Of a DNA stretch of 64,000 nucleotides, positions 1 through 11,900 are shown piece by piece (within the stretch, counting starts at the first letter, position 1; every line of letters starts with the position of its first letter). The translations under genes and the position numbers were made by a program. The stretch spans positions 7,869,001 to 7,933,000 of the forward strand of contig JAQPZY010001685.1 in assembly GCA_029931535.1 (NCBI GenBank), written 5' to 3'. This stretch comes from Margaritifera margaritifera (taxonomy: Eukaryota; Mollusca; Bivalvia; Unionida; Margaritiferidae). The notes under the pieces were generated by a model. It saw nothing but the letters and a program-made list of their open reading frames with translations. It was not told the origin of the DNA and ran no database searches.

Positions 1-2210
1 AATGGCGATACCCTGGTAAAGTTCTTCAAATTTGTTCAGTATCGCCTTGGTAGCCTGCACCGGAAATTCAATGTTACCAAAATTAAGTTCACCCAAGTAT
101 TGTTTATATTGTCGCAGCTGATCTGTGTTTTCACTTGGGTGATGTAACTTGGATAAGAGTGCACATTGATTGTCATAGTTTTTTACATTTATTACTGACC
201 GTGGCGGAACGTAGTCTGGCATTGGTATATAATTTGATCCACAAAATGGCATGTTTGGGGAAATATGCAGTTAAACTTCTGTACATCTGTCAAGAGTCCA
301 CCCTGAACCGGTGTTGGTCCATTTTTCCAACGTGTGGAGAATATTTTCAGTACCTTCATCGATTGCTTCATTAATATCCTTGGCGTCGTTGCGGTTTGTG
401 ATTATAAGTGGACCACCATGAAGCCACATGGTTGTGGTTTTAAATCTATCCTGATAACTTATAATTAAGCGGTATAGTCAAATGCGCATGGACAAGAATA
501 TCCGCTTTAATACTGGAGGTATCAGAATGTTGCAACATCGATACGATTTCCTGGTGCATATTCAATAATAGTTTTATAATGTCTTTGCTTGGCGGGTATG
601 AGTTTGAAATAATTGCATGGTAATCTACATAATTGTCCTTACGTTTGTGTAACTAAAATTCGGAGGCTTCATGTGAGCGAACATACATTGCTGTTGCCGG
701 TGTAACTGGTTGCGGTTCAGTTACGGGCCATAATAATGCAAGTATGTCAGCTTTTCGCATACGGCTTGGTATTCATATCCCACGCTGTTGCGCGAATTGC
801 CTTAGCTGATTCACAGTTGGCATACTGTTATATAATGGAAAATCTTTGTCTAATTGTGAATTCCATCAATGAATTGTTTAAGAATTTTTACTTTACCAGG
901 CTTGAAAACAGCATTTGCCTCAATCCTGGCTATTATTTCATTTACTTCTGCATTGTTTTCATCAGCATTGTCTGGGGTGTTAACGTTAGGTATTTCCACA
1001 ATAGGTTCTATTGCTGTTGTGCAGGTAGATCTTTGATGCATGCGCGATAATACTTGCAAACAGATCCACATGGATGGAAAAGCTGATTACGAGACTTTAC
1101 TCCAATACCAGAAATTTAGGCATGGTCAAGCATCCAGTCCAACATGTAACGTGAGCAAATGTGATTTACAGTCTTCATAATGGCATGTTCTGCCGCAGAG
1201 TTCATATTTTCCAAGGCATACACCTTTGGATTGATTTCATCCTACTGCCATTGAACTTCTTATATATTAACAAATTCTATTTTCCAATAGACATAATCAT
1301 CTATGTTTTCATTGATATAATCATCTATGTTTTTGATTGATGGTGTAAGTAACTTTAGACGTATATGCTCTGCACACCAGGTACAATAGTTTGTGAAGTT
1401 GCTTGCAGTGGATAGTATTTGATTGTACAAACCTTTGCTGTAAAAGACTTTTCATCTGTCATTGTAACTTCCAAATTCTTTGCAGTGCAACGTAAACAAA
1501 CTCGTTCACCAGGCAGCAGCAACTGAGGATTAAAGTCAAATAGATCTTTGTTCAAATATAATTTTCTTCAGTTCAGTATTTGGCCAAATCACTGCATACT
1601 CATCAGTACACAGATATACTATACCAACTCATAAATGATTGCTGCTTGTACAATGGCATCCAGTAACATAAAATGTTGTGTACTGTTTTATGTATATTGA
1701 TGCCATAGATGCCGTGTCTTTGCATGAGAATCTCTTTTTGTGAAACTTATAGCATTGCACACCCCACTTAAGCTCTTCCCTTTCTAAAATTCCCACAGAA
1801 TTACAAAACCGTGCCATTGATTTGTTCTTGGTGATCTTTTCTACTGCTAGAATATTTGCTCGATGTTTCAATGTCATTGTCATTATAGTATTCGCTTATT
1901 TTGTTATCTGTACTAGGTGTTCTAGTCAACGTTAGCGACTTAAACTTTTCTTGCAAAATATCATATAATGACATTTCAGGTTTTTTGTTGTACTGTTCTC
2001 CAAGTCTGCGTCATTTCAAATCTAAGATAACTCCCAAGCTGATGAATTTATCAAGATGCTCCTGATACATATTTGAAAAATCATACATCTTTTGAGCCTC
2101 TTTGATAAATCTGTATGATGCATTGAAACGAAACGACTTAACCTTTTCTGTAATGTTTAAAATACTCCATTGGTCTGGTAGAATGATGCCACAATTGTTT
2201 ATATCCATAA
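1..2210 (-). mobile_element. Decayed Polinton/adintovirus-like coding remnant, continuing off the left edge
   Basis: Read on the minus strand, the last ~360 bases carry a protein segment with the short motifs SGWTLDR, YIPMP, VINVKNYDNQC and NFGNIEFPV, broken by at least one stop. From memory of the family, this motif series precedes the DNA polymerase B domain in large self-replicating elements of invertebrates (Polinton/Maverick or adintovirus type). Upstream (higher coordinates, to about 2208) lie further open segments on the same strand in shifting frames, at 850-1071, 1355-1555, 1629-1883 and 2011-2208, consistent with one long reading frame decayed by stops and frameshifts. I recognise no domain in those parts. 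The polymerase itself would lie outside the window. Family assignment is moderate; the broken state is seen directly. Confidence 0.45.
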
Positions 2211-2829
2211 ACCCTTTTCAAATACTATGCGTGTCGGTTTGTTAATTTTGCACCATTATATATACACAGTGGTAATTGTTTAATATAATATTTTTGCATA
2301 AACTCTGTCACAGTCAGTGTAAAATATAGCTGTGGCAAAATATTTTTATACAGTATACCACGATCAATAATCCTGCAGTGCCACAGTTGATAGAAAATAT
2401 AAGCCATAGTAGGTGTAAAATATAGCTACACAAAGAAGATAATACAAGCAAAATATTTTATGCAGTATACTGGCGATCAATATTCCCACTTTCCACAGTA
2501 GTATTTTTAGTCTCACATTGTAGTACAGCAACAATCAATAATATAGGCCTGACTGAAAACTTCACTTGTGTGTCTATTGTAATATTTCCAATAATAGTGG
2601 TCAGTTTGTTTACCATGCTAGTACATGTATTGACGCAGTAGTGGGTTTACAGACAGTACAAGTTGAGTAACTGTTCGCATAACAGCCCGCACACACACGC
2701 GTACACGTATGATTATATTTTGTAAACCCAACCGCGCATGTGCTAATAAGTGATGATCGCGACACAAATACTAACAGCCATGGAGGTTGGTATAAAAGGC
2801 GCCAAGGGATGTCAGTAATAAAAATCCAA

Positions 2830-3600
2830 AACATCAATTATACCTCTACTTCCAGAAACTGAAGCCGTGTTGTTAATCATAAACAATGCTCCCTAGATGA
2901 TTCATAATGTTACTAGCAATGATATGCTCAACAAGTTTATTTGTAATGCATGTATGGGAGATAGGTCTGTAATTTATGGCATTTTATTTTTCACCTTTCT
3001 TGAATACAGGATTTATATTGGCATGTTTCCATTCTTTAGGTACTTTGCAGACATTTGGTGATCTTTGAAACACGATTGTTTGGATGGGGCTGATATGCTC
3101 TTTTAATTCCATTAGTACTCTACCACGTATTTGATAAAGTTCCATAGCCTTATATTGGTTGATAATGTTCTGTCACACCATTTTGAATTACTTTTAGATA
3201 CATGTATAATGCATGCGGGATGAAGACCCGGGCCTTTGTCAGGAATAGGTTTGTCAACTTTTGTGGTGAATGCTTTTTGAAAACATTTGTTTAGGATGTT
3301 TGCCTTTTCTGTTGGGTCAGATATCATATGTCCATTTTATTGTAAAAACGGGATGCCAGTGTCTTCTGATTTTTTAGATTTGATACAAGAGGTTATTTTT
3401 TTATTACTGTTTGAGCATTAAGTCTGGTTCATTTACATATAGATTTTTTAAAATATCATATTTTCCGTATATTTCCAGTATGCTGTTCTGAGTTCTTTTT
3501 ACCTAAATTTGGTAAAAATGTATATATTTTCAGGGTCTATGTTTTTGTAAGTTGTATGGCTTTCTGTAATTTTCTTTTTAAGTTAAAATAGATTCATGTA
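2830..3600 (-). mobile_element. LINE (non-LTR retrotransposon) reverse transcriptase fragment
   Basis: Minus-strand translation, in two frames joined by a frameshift, gives the region just before and inside a LINE reverse transcriptase. It runs KSKKSEDTGIP, then ISDPTEKANILNKCFQKAFT, then PKEWKHANINPVFKKGEK, NYRPIS and LVEHIIASNIMNHL. These match the 'nutW.xAnItPvfKKGd...NYRPISLT...KLLEhIi' layout typical of jockey/CR1-like elements annotated in molluscs and cnidarians. Stops interrupt the frame, and the catalytic palm motif (xADD) is not present, so the copy is truncated and dead. Exact clade is uncertain. Confidence 0.75.
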
Positions 3601-6253
3601 AGCTTGTCTTGTTTCTTTGGATATTTACTGGGCATGTTCATTTTAACTGAGTCTAGTAAAGTGGTTTTAAATAGTGTCTAAATGTCATCTAATTCCATCT
3701 TTGTGTCTGTACCTGTAGTTGCTTTCTGTAAAATTTGAAAACCATAACTAATCACATCCCTGTTCCCCTTGTTGTACTGAGATATTTTCTATAGAGGATA
3801 ATGTTCAAGTGCAAACCAAGAAAAGAAATGTTTTTAATGAGGCATCCCTGACATTGATCAATGAAATAAAAAAATAGGTTAAAACATCTCTGAAAAATGA
3901 CAGAGTTCTTTACTTTGCAAATGAATGAATGAATGAATGATTTCTGCAGGCTAAATGAATGCACTTCATCCATATTTATTTGAATGCAATATGTCTTACC
4001 TTTCTAGATTTGTATGATATTCACTTGATTACATGCAAACTGGCACCTGATCAAGCCATTTTTTAAAGCAGAATTCTGCTTTACAAAACATGCATATACA
4101 AATACCCAACATTTACATGAAAAAAGTCAGAGGTACATGTAACAAGGATGGTCATTCTTTAAGTCGCCTGCTCACATTTTGAAACATTAGGACTAAGGTT
4201 TAAGTTTATGACACAGTATTTACAATATTAACCATGCACTTGTATCTTTGTAGATGTCACTTATTTACACCTCAATACTCTATATAGCACCTAGCTTTAA
4301 AAAATCAAGCCTGTGAAACACTATTCTAATCTTTACTATAATACGCACAAAGTGTAATGATCATCCTTCACTTGTGTAGCTGTCACCAAATTACACCTAC
4401 TTCACAGTGTAACACCCCACTTACCACCTGCTGTGAGGTCTTTGAAGATGTAGTCAAATACACAAGGTAATCCACCACATGGCCAGGTAAAACCCCAATT
4501 TGGGTCTGTAATTGTGAAGTGGAATAGCACTCATTGAGTGAAGTACAAGAATTACCTGAATTACATCAGTATATGGCACTGAACTACACTCAACATCACT
4601 CTTCACCAGCACAAGTGTTGCATGGTCAATCCACTTTGTGTGTACCATAATTGTTAATTTAATTTTACTTTTTTGATCATTCAAGAAGATTAGAATACAG
4701 CAACTCAAAAATACAAATTCAATGAATATGATCAGTAATTCATGATAATTTTTCAACTGAACTACTGTGTTCATCACCTCTTGAATGCTCAACAGGTCAC
4801 ACAGAATCCATATATAATTTATATTTGTTCTTATATTATAAGTTTAAAATAAAGGAATGATCTCTACTATCGAATATGCTTCATCCTGAAGCAAAGGTGT
4901 TGCATCCAAACTTGGACTTCAACAATAGCAATATGACTGTTGTCATAGTTTTCATTTATGTCTGCACTAGGGAATAGTCTTGTACCCCAAACTGATTATT
5001 TTAATCAGATTGGGTACCAATGAAGTAAATGTAAGGAAAGCAGACAAGCTCTGGAACTGACTTTGATCATATGTCAAACATATAGCCAATTGCATTTATG
5101 ACTGAATGAACTACAGCTTCATTCTTATGTTATATATAAGAAAAATACAAAGTAAATGTAAATGTAAGGTAATAGACTGTGATTAAGATCAGATACATTG
5201 AGTCACTACATGCTCAGAGTTCTTAAGGGATAGAATTAAATACCTGTAAACAAAGTAATCCAGATACTAGCCAGGTAGACCATAATTTGTGCCTGTGATG
5301 TTGAGTGCATTTTAGACATCTACCTTCACGTGGGTGATGTAATACAACCAGTGCCTGGATAATGCTACCAAATGACATAGGACCACACTCAGAAACACTA
5401 TAATCCCCATTTTTAGAAATTCTCAAAATCTAATTCATCTAAGCAGATCATTCTATATGCACATCTCAGACAGCTAATATGAAATATGGCAGTAATATGT
5501 AAACAAAAAATGGTACCCCCATTTTAAAAAAAATAAAATTGAGGATATGGTTTTAGTTGGTTGCAAGAAATCCAAAGATTAATCCATCACTCATAATCAC
5601 ATCTGCCACTTTATTTTTGGACAAAACTGGCCAAGGCAGAGAATAAATGAACAGCTGCAAGACGATTTAGCGATTAACATCTTTAGACTGACAGCTACTG
5701 ACCAACAGGTGGTCGATTCTAAGCATTGCTATTTCACTGGGAGACTTTTAAATGATTAAATGCAATGGACTGACAGATGAGGCATTAGATTTTCTGTATT
5801 GATACAAATGTCAGCCCATACAAATTAATTTAGAAATTGCAAGCCTCCTAAGATTTTCAATTTCTATGTGTTGGAAAGTCCAACTTCATTTTGCAACTGT
5901 ACAGTACGGTTTCTCTCCGCCAAAGCCAGCATTGTCAGAAATAAGTGGCGAAGAACAATTTATTGTTTCAATCACACGCGAAACTTCATAAATACACATA
6001 AAATAAAATTAGAACCTTATATTTTATTTTCTTAGGAGAAATAGCTACAACAGCTTCTGTGTTTCATTGACGAAATCACGATGTTGTCTGTGCTCTCTAT
6101 TATGCCTGCTTGTGGTTATTTTTAAAAAATATAATCAATTTAATCCAGAGGCTTGTATTGCCTGTGCATAAATAATGTTAAACATTGTTAATGTTTCTTG
6201 TTTGTGGTGAAGATTTTCTAAAAATAGGTATAAAATCATAACATTGTGTTTAA
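3601..6253. other. Gene-free stretch with a faint repeat pair
   Basis: I see no supported gene. A (GAAT)n-like run lies at about 3924-3940. Two loosely similar segments, about 4460-4640 and 5245-5410, share the order 'AAGTAATCCA...GCCAGGTA...' followed by a 'TGATGTAATACA' or 'ACCTGAATTACAT' type stretch, so they may be diverged copies of one interspersed repeat. Short open frames here look random. Confidence 0.35.
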
Positions 6254-6358
6254 GCAGGGTGGATGGGAATTTCCAACCTGTTTGATTCCATTACACACTT
6301 TGCCTTCAGCTCATGATGAAATGGAATCAACCAGGCTGGAAATTGCCACCCACCCTGC
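6254..6358. repeat. Imperfect 39-bp inverted repeat (hairpin MITE-like)
   Basis: The left arm 6254-6292 begins GCAGGGTGGATGGG. The right arm 6320-6358 is its reverse complement with about four mismatches over 39 bp, and the outer flanks (GTGTTTA and TAAAACAC) extend the pairing. The loop is ~27 bp. A snap-back MITE is the simplest reading. Confidence 0.7.
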
Positions 6359-6639
6359 TAAAACACCATTTAACTAATAATATACTGCATGTGTATCAAC
6401 ATAAGTGTAGAACTGTCAATACACTTTGTGTACTGTTATTAGGCCTCTATTGTTCATATGACAAGAAGCCTCAAGAATAGAGGGAAGTCAAATATTTTAT
6501 TTTCGTTGTGTATACCATAGTCAAATACATGGTGGACTTCAAATAAATTTTGAAATTTACAGAGTTGAATGCAGTAGTATTTTACTATAATACACATTAC
6601 TAATATGAACTCTTTGATACAACAAAACACCTAACTGTG

Positions 6640-6831
6640 GCTGAGCCGTGGTGGCTCAATGGTTAGCATGCCGGACTTATGACCGAAAGGGTGCAGGTTC
6701 GAATCCTACCATCGGACCAGCCTGGGTCAGCTACCATGGTGTGTCCTTCGGCAAGGCACTTCACTCCAATTGCCTCGGCACTAAATAACCTACTTGTGTT
6801 GCTGTGCCGTAAAGCACCAAACCAAACCAAA
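6640..6831 (+). mobile_element. tRNA-derived SINE with perfect 11-bp target-site duplication
   Basis: The head resembles a tRNA gene. It has an A-box-like TGGCTCAATGG at 6652-6662 and a B-box GGTTCGAATCC at 6696-6706. A central block follows containing TGTCCTTCGGCAAGGCACTT, then a 3' tail of CCAAA repeats. The 11-bp sequence ACCTAACTGTG flanks it perfectly at 6629-6639 and 6832-6842, which is direct evidence of retroposition. A second, reversed member lies at 32372-32553. The conserved central block is typical of invertebrate SINE superfamilies; I cannot assign the exact family. Confidence 0.85.
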
Positions 6832-7222
6832 ACCTAACTGTGCTTTAACTGCATATGAAATCATTACTACTGTAGTGACATTGTGGAAAACTGGAAATCA
6901 TAAGGCAAGTTTTAAACAAGAGCAACTTCCACGATTCACCACAGAAAAAAAAATCCTGATGCTTTTTACTGCATATTTTGACCTCCACTCCACTCACTCC
7001 CCATCACCCCCCCCCCCCAATCAATTTGTGCATGTCATTGCAATTGCAATTCTACCCAGCAGTTAAGAAGGATATGTGGTAATGGACTGATGGAAATACA
7101 GACAGGCAGATGGACAAATGGTGGATCAGAGGAATGGTGGTGGTGGTGGTGTATCACATTATCAATGGGCTTGATGCTGAAGCATGGGGATATTGAATTA
7201 TATATCAAAATGTTTGGCATCT

Positions 7223-7228
7223 TTTATT
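7223..7228 (-). promoter_or_regulatory. Candidate poly(A) signal downstream of LSM10
   Basis: AATAAA on the minus strand, about 390 nt beyond the LSM10 stop codon. It is the first canonical hexamer I noticed downstream. Placement by position only. Confidence 0.3.
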
Positions 7229-7619
7229 GTTTTTTCCTGTAGTGAATCTATGATAAACTGTAGATGCATTAGAACAAAGATATCATGAACACTGAATGTG
7301 AATGAAAATACATTTTGCAATCGAGGTCTAATAGCTTATGGTTCTATAAAATAATAATAATGTATCTGAACTTTACTGGAACATGTAAGATGATATAAAA
7401 AGGATCAATTTATATCACCCAATATTGTTCATTATACATGAAACCTGTTTATAAGCAATTTCTAACTACCTTTTCTTACGTCCAGGTGACTAATTATTCC
7501 ATCTAAAATTCCTGGTTATAACAAGAGATGTTTGTAAAAAATTTCACTTGTTCCTTGGGGTTCATTTTAAATGGGTCCTCTGTTATAAAGGTACTGTTAA
7601 AGTGAAAGACATAATTCTC

Positions 7620-8063
7620 TCATGTTTCTCCCTCCTGAGTCAACGTTTCAGTCACTTGTCTCTCCTGTAACCTCTGTATTCTTGCAACCTCATCTTCCTT
7701 TCTGGCCATTTTGCTCCATGCTGCATTACGAATGCTTTCTGAAATTCTCTGCTGAGCCCTCACCATACAGAATTTTTTTAAAACACCTTCCATTCCCTTT
7801 TGCATGTCAATTTCATCAGGAATATGCACATACCTAATTTGCCGACCTTTCACAAAAAATTGTTCAAACTTTATCACATGACCTCTATTAGTTTTCAAGG
7901 TCACATCCGACATGGATATATTCATGAAACCATCAACATGAATAATATGGCCATTTACTTCACTACTGTCTCTAAGATCAACTTTGACCTCATAACCTTC
8001 ACATGCTTTAATCAGGCATGTCATTGTATTTAGAATAAAGTGCTTTTCTCTACTTGTTTCCAT
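7620..8063 (-). CDS. LSM10: U7 snRNA-associated Sm-like protein LSm10
   Basis: A 147-residue single-exon protein. LSm10 replaces SmD1 in the Sm ring of the U7 snRNP, which processes the 3' ends of replication-dependent histone pre-mRNAs in the nucleus. The Sm1 motif is clear at about residues 26-49 (VDLRDSSEVNGHIIHVDGF, then MNI) and the Sm2 motif follows at about residues 72-83 (GRQIRYVHIPDE), both very close to vertebrate LSm10. The start METSREK aligns with the vertebrate N-terminus in length, so no upstream coding exon is needed. The C-terminal ~50 residues are a charged, probably helical tail (MARKEDEVARIQRLQERQ), longer than in human. The gene lies 216 nt downstream of the UPF0235 stop codon on the same strand. 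Confidence 0.93.
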   Translation of the reverse strand: METSREKHFILNTMTCLIKACEGYEVKVDLRDSSEVNGHIIHVDGFMNISMSDVTLKTNRGHVIKFEQFFVKGRQIRYVHIPDEIDMQKGMEGVLKKFCMVRAQQRISESIRNAAWSKMARKEDEVARIQRLQERQVTETLTQEGET

Positions 8064-8279
8064 GGTAACTCTTCACTTGTTTACTATACTCAACTCAAGC
8101 AGTGTATGAGTGATAGCAAGGTTCATATCTCACATTCAGTTTGTACCACAGAACACTTATACACCATGTCATCTTCTACTTATCCTATACTCTATGTAAA
8201 ACAAACAACCCTGAGAAATTTATAAATCATCACAAGTTCTTTCAAATATGTATAGTTTCATTTGTTTTATAGAAATTGG

Positions 8280-8366
8280 TCACTCCATTTCCTTTCTCAA
8301 TCTATCCATGACCTCCTGTACAGTTACTCCAGAAGCTAGAACATCTTTGTTCCTAGATTTTGAGCC
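8280..8366 (-). CDS. UPF0235 (C15orf40 homologue), coding exon 4 with stop
   Basis: The last coding exon, 29 codons including TGA. It encodes GSKSRNKDVLASGVTVQEV and then MDRLRKEME. The GxKSRxK motif and the following helix match the C-terminus of DUF167/UPF0235 proteins (GGKSREK in human C15orf40). The acceptor is a pyrimidine-rich tract ending CAG directly before GGC, and it joins exon 3 in phase 0 (..ILDK|GSKS..). LSM10 follows 216 nt downstream. I saw no canonical AATAAA between the two genes, only a weak TATAAA-type hexamer. Confidence 0.92.
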   Translation of the reverse strand, partial: GSKSRNKDVLASGVTVQEVMDRLRKEME

Positions 8367-8452
8367 CTGAAAAAAAAGAGAAACATTATTCTTGCATTGA
8401 CATAAGTTGAACCAAAACCAACCAAGCAAACAATCAATGAAAAATGATGGTA

Positions 8453-8935
8453 CAGTGGTCCCCCTCTTGAATATCCTTCCCCTGACCAGTGGCCACCTGC
8501 TTTATATGGCCAGAATCCATTGGCACCAACAAGTTTGTCTTCATAAGTATCCATCTAACTCGGTGAACGGCTGGTGTATTAGTGCACAAACTGTAAAATG
8601 TACCCGTCACGAGTGGCCACATAATGGTGTTTACAGATAGAAATCTCACAAATATTTGTTTATTTCTAAATTCAACATATTGACATTTGTTCCCACATGC
8701 CAATAAAGTACCTAACTTAAAATCCATACAAAGAGGTAAATAATCCGATTATCCTTACTGCTAAGTTTTCCTTAGGTTTTGTCATTTTGATAATTACTGG
8801 CTATTATTAGCACATTTAATTATCAAGATGACAAAAGTGAATGGCTGAGAAGCACAGTATTGTTCAGCTCAAGTTAGTGTGACATCCAGATGTCATAAAG
8901 TAAAAATGGTATGTTAGCCATGGTGGCTTCTCTTT
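8453..8935 (+). repeat. ~500-bp interspersed element, copy 1 (CAGTGGTCCCCCTCTT end)
   Basis: Begins with TACAGTGGTCCCCCTCTTGA and continues through a 'GGCCAGAATCCATTGGCACC' block. It ends with a GATAATTACTGGCTATTATTAG stem-like block, then ATGGTATG..CCATGGTGGCTTC. The same blocks occur in reverse order and orientation at about 20565-21110. The end sequence resembles Tigger/pogo-type DNA transposon termini. It sits in intron 3 of the UPF0235 gene. Confidence 0.65.
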
Positions 8936-11900
8936 CCATGATTATGATGTATCTGAAAGGATAGAAGACTTAAACCAGTCAATCACGTGACAAGGTCACT
9001 TCCTTTGTAAACACTGAGCATTTTGTGTAAATTACAAATTGCCAATGAAAGAACAAGTTCTAGCAAAAAGTGCAAAATGTCATCAGACATTCTCAGTTTA
9101 GAAGGAAAAGTGAAAACAATTAGACTAAATGAATTTAGGGCGAGTCATCTGATCACTGCTAAGAAATTTGATGTCAGAAAGTTTCAAATAAGATTTTCAG
9201 TTATACATTCTACAGCAGTGGGAAAATGAAATGGATGGACAATGATAGTTACAGCCAGATGTTTGTATAAGATTTTACTGACAAGTTAGTTTTGCACCAT
9301 GATTGATGATTATTCATAATTATATTAAACAACATTAATACAAGTTTTACCACATTGATTCCATAACATGCCTGTTTTTTCTTAATGAAAGTAGTAAACA
9401 TTAAAAATCTGGGTTACAAATTTCATACTTTATATGTAAGTATTACTCTGATCTGTGTGATTCCCCTATAGAAAGGCCACCCCTGTTATAGGCCACTTTC
9501 CTTCTGCAGAAGGGGTTACCTATTAATAGGGGATCTCTGTACATATGTTGTCATTTCAGAGTGGCTAAGAAGGAGAACTTTTGCTGAGAGATTTCTATTT
9601 TTTGCATGATATTAATGTAATTATATTTTGCATAGAATTATCTTTTAGCGAAGAAAAGTATTTAGGGATATTTCTGCATTGTTACATTTTTACAAGATTC
9701 CATTTTTTTTTAAAAATGTGGGTGTTTACTTTTTCACAATTTTGCAATCTTTCAATTATTTTCATTTACTTCCACAAGGTTAAATTTTCACAATTGTGAC
9801 CAGGGTGTGAATCTGATGAAAATCAAACCATGTGGAAATTTCCCCATGAATGGTAGTCTGATACTGGACAAAATCAACATCATAAACAAGCAAAGAATGC
9901 AATAAAGACTCTCATAATTAATAAAAAAGTTAATAAACACTGTCTATTCTAGCACTGAAAATTTAGAGATGAAATTCCAAATTCCATCTGAAAAAAATGT
10001 GTGTGTGTGTGTGTGTTTGTGTGTGTGATTTTCTGAATATAAGAGGGATTTAATGAAGAAAGAGGTAGGACTTGGAAAATATAATATATAATGTACGATT
10101 TTTGTGCATTCATTTGAATTTAGGGTTTCAATTTTTTTTAGAAATAAGCTTTAATCCCACAGATGTACATCACAGAATACACTGAATAAAGAATAAAGAT
10201 GCATACAAAGTTTCTACATACTAATATGAATGAAGCACAAAAGAACTATTTGATGAAATGGTTTAGTCTTTTGTCTTCTATGAAGAAAATAACTTTAAAA
10301 ATCATGTTTAAATAGGTGTTAAGTGCTTTTATTATATACTTAAATGTGAAATAGAGAAACTTATTAGCGAAATAATTTTCATATTTTTTTCATTCCTATA
10401 TTTTCACTCGTGAAAAATATATCCTTGTATTTTCACATGTGAAAATATAAAATTTCCCATCATGCCATGCGACATTTGATTGTGTACCCCTACAGAACTT
10501 ATACCTGTAGCAACAAAAATGAGCACTTTGTGAGCTAGAACAAATAAATAGAAACTGCATTACATTTCAGACATGGAAATTAATTTTTGCTGAAGAAATT
10601 TAACTAGACGCTATTTGCGTCTCTATGAAGTTATTTCCCCTTACTTCCTTGACAACAATGATAAACCTGCTTTGATGCATTACTGAATCGGACTTGCTTT
10701 GCGGTCAGATATGATCAAATAGTTTACAAAATGTCAAAAATGTAATTTACTCCGACATATTAGGCCATCCTAATACTACCACTCTCTTAAGTCACTAATA
10801 TTTATATGATCAGTCTATGAAAGTGAGGTGAATTTACGAAAAGGGATGTGGGGTGTTGAGCTGACGAGTGAGTTTAATCTTCTAAGCTTCAATTCTGGAG
10901 CAAATTTGGTATATAATAAAAAGCTAATTTTCTTTTCCTGCGTAAATACCAGATATATTTCATCTTGTGGTACAAAAAACTATACAATTTTAACTCGTGG
11001 CTTCGCCACTCGTTAAAATATAATGTTTTTTTATACCACATGATGAAATATATACAGTATTAACGTAGGAAAAGAAAATATCCTCTATCTATATGTGGAA
11101 AATTGTTACTACTTGTCAACATTTATTAGTATGATCTCATCACCAACATTTACCACGCATAACATTTTAGCAAAAATTATTTTCTTTGCTAAATTCACTA
11201 AAATGTTGCGATTTACAATATCATATTTCCGATTTATTCAGAATGTCTTAAGATGAAAAAACAAAACAAAGGTTCTGTGGAAAAGAATTTCTCCAACTAT
11301 ATGTGTGATACAGTTTGTCCAGCTCAGAAAGGCATGAGGAATACACCCTATCCCACATGAGTGAACTCAATGACACTGTAGATCATGTAATTATACTTAT
11401 GACATTATGAACATCTGCAATGTTTTTTGTGTTTAGTATTTAAAAGACAAATTTTGCCAGACTGTAATTTTTGTGTATAAAAACAGCCTTTTAATAAATG
11501 CTCTTTTTAATGATGTAAAAATTTAGAAGAAAAAAAAACTCTGTATTTCTAAAGCTATGTCCATCGCGATGATATGCCATCTTTCCTTTTCCAACACTAC
11601 TGTCCAAGTGAGAATTGAGAGAAAATAATCCATCATATGCATTGATGTAGGAAAGCCCACTCTCAATATTAGAATTTATGTGCCTTAACTCAGCAAAGCT
11701 TAATTCCGGCCCTCAAATTCTAATCCTCAAGTGGAATTTCCCTATCCCACACAAGTGTACATGATCCTCGCATTACAATCTGACTGTAATCAAGATCTAT
11801 GTATAATGAGTAGATCTGATAGGCACCCATATTGGTTCAAGTTCTAGTGACCTTTGCAATCACTATTTTTAGTAATCTATCAAAAAAAGCACTGCATTTG

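Noticed and set aside
6643..6715. A tRNA gene
   Set aside because: The A and B boxes belong to a SINE head: a central SINE block, a CCAAA tail and target-site duplications follow, and a second copy exists.
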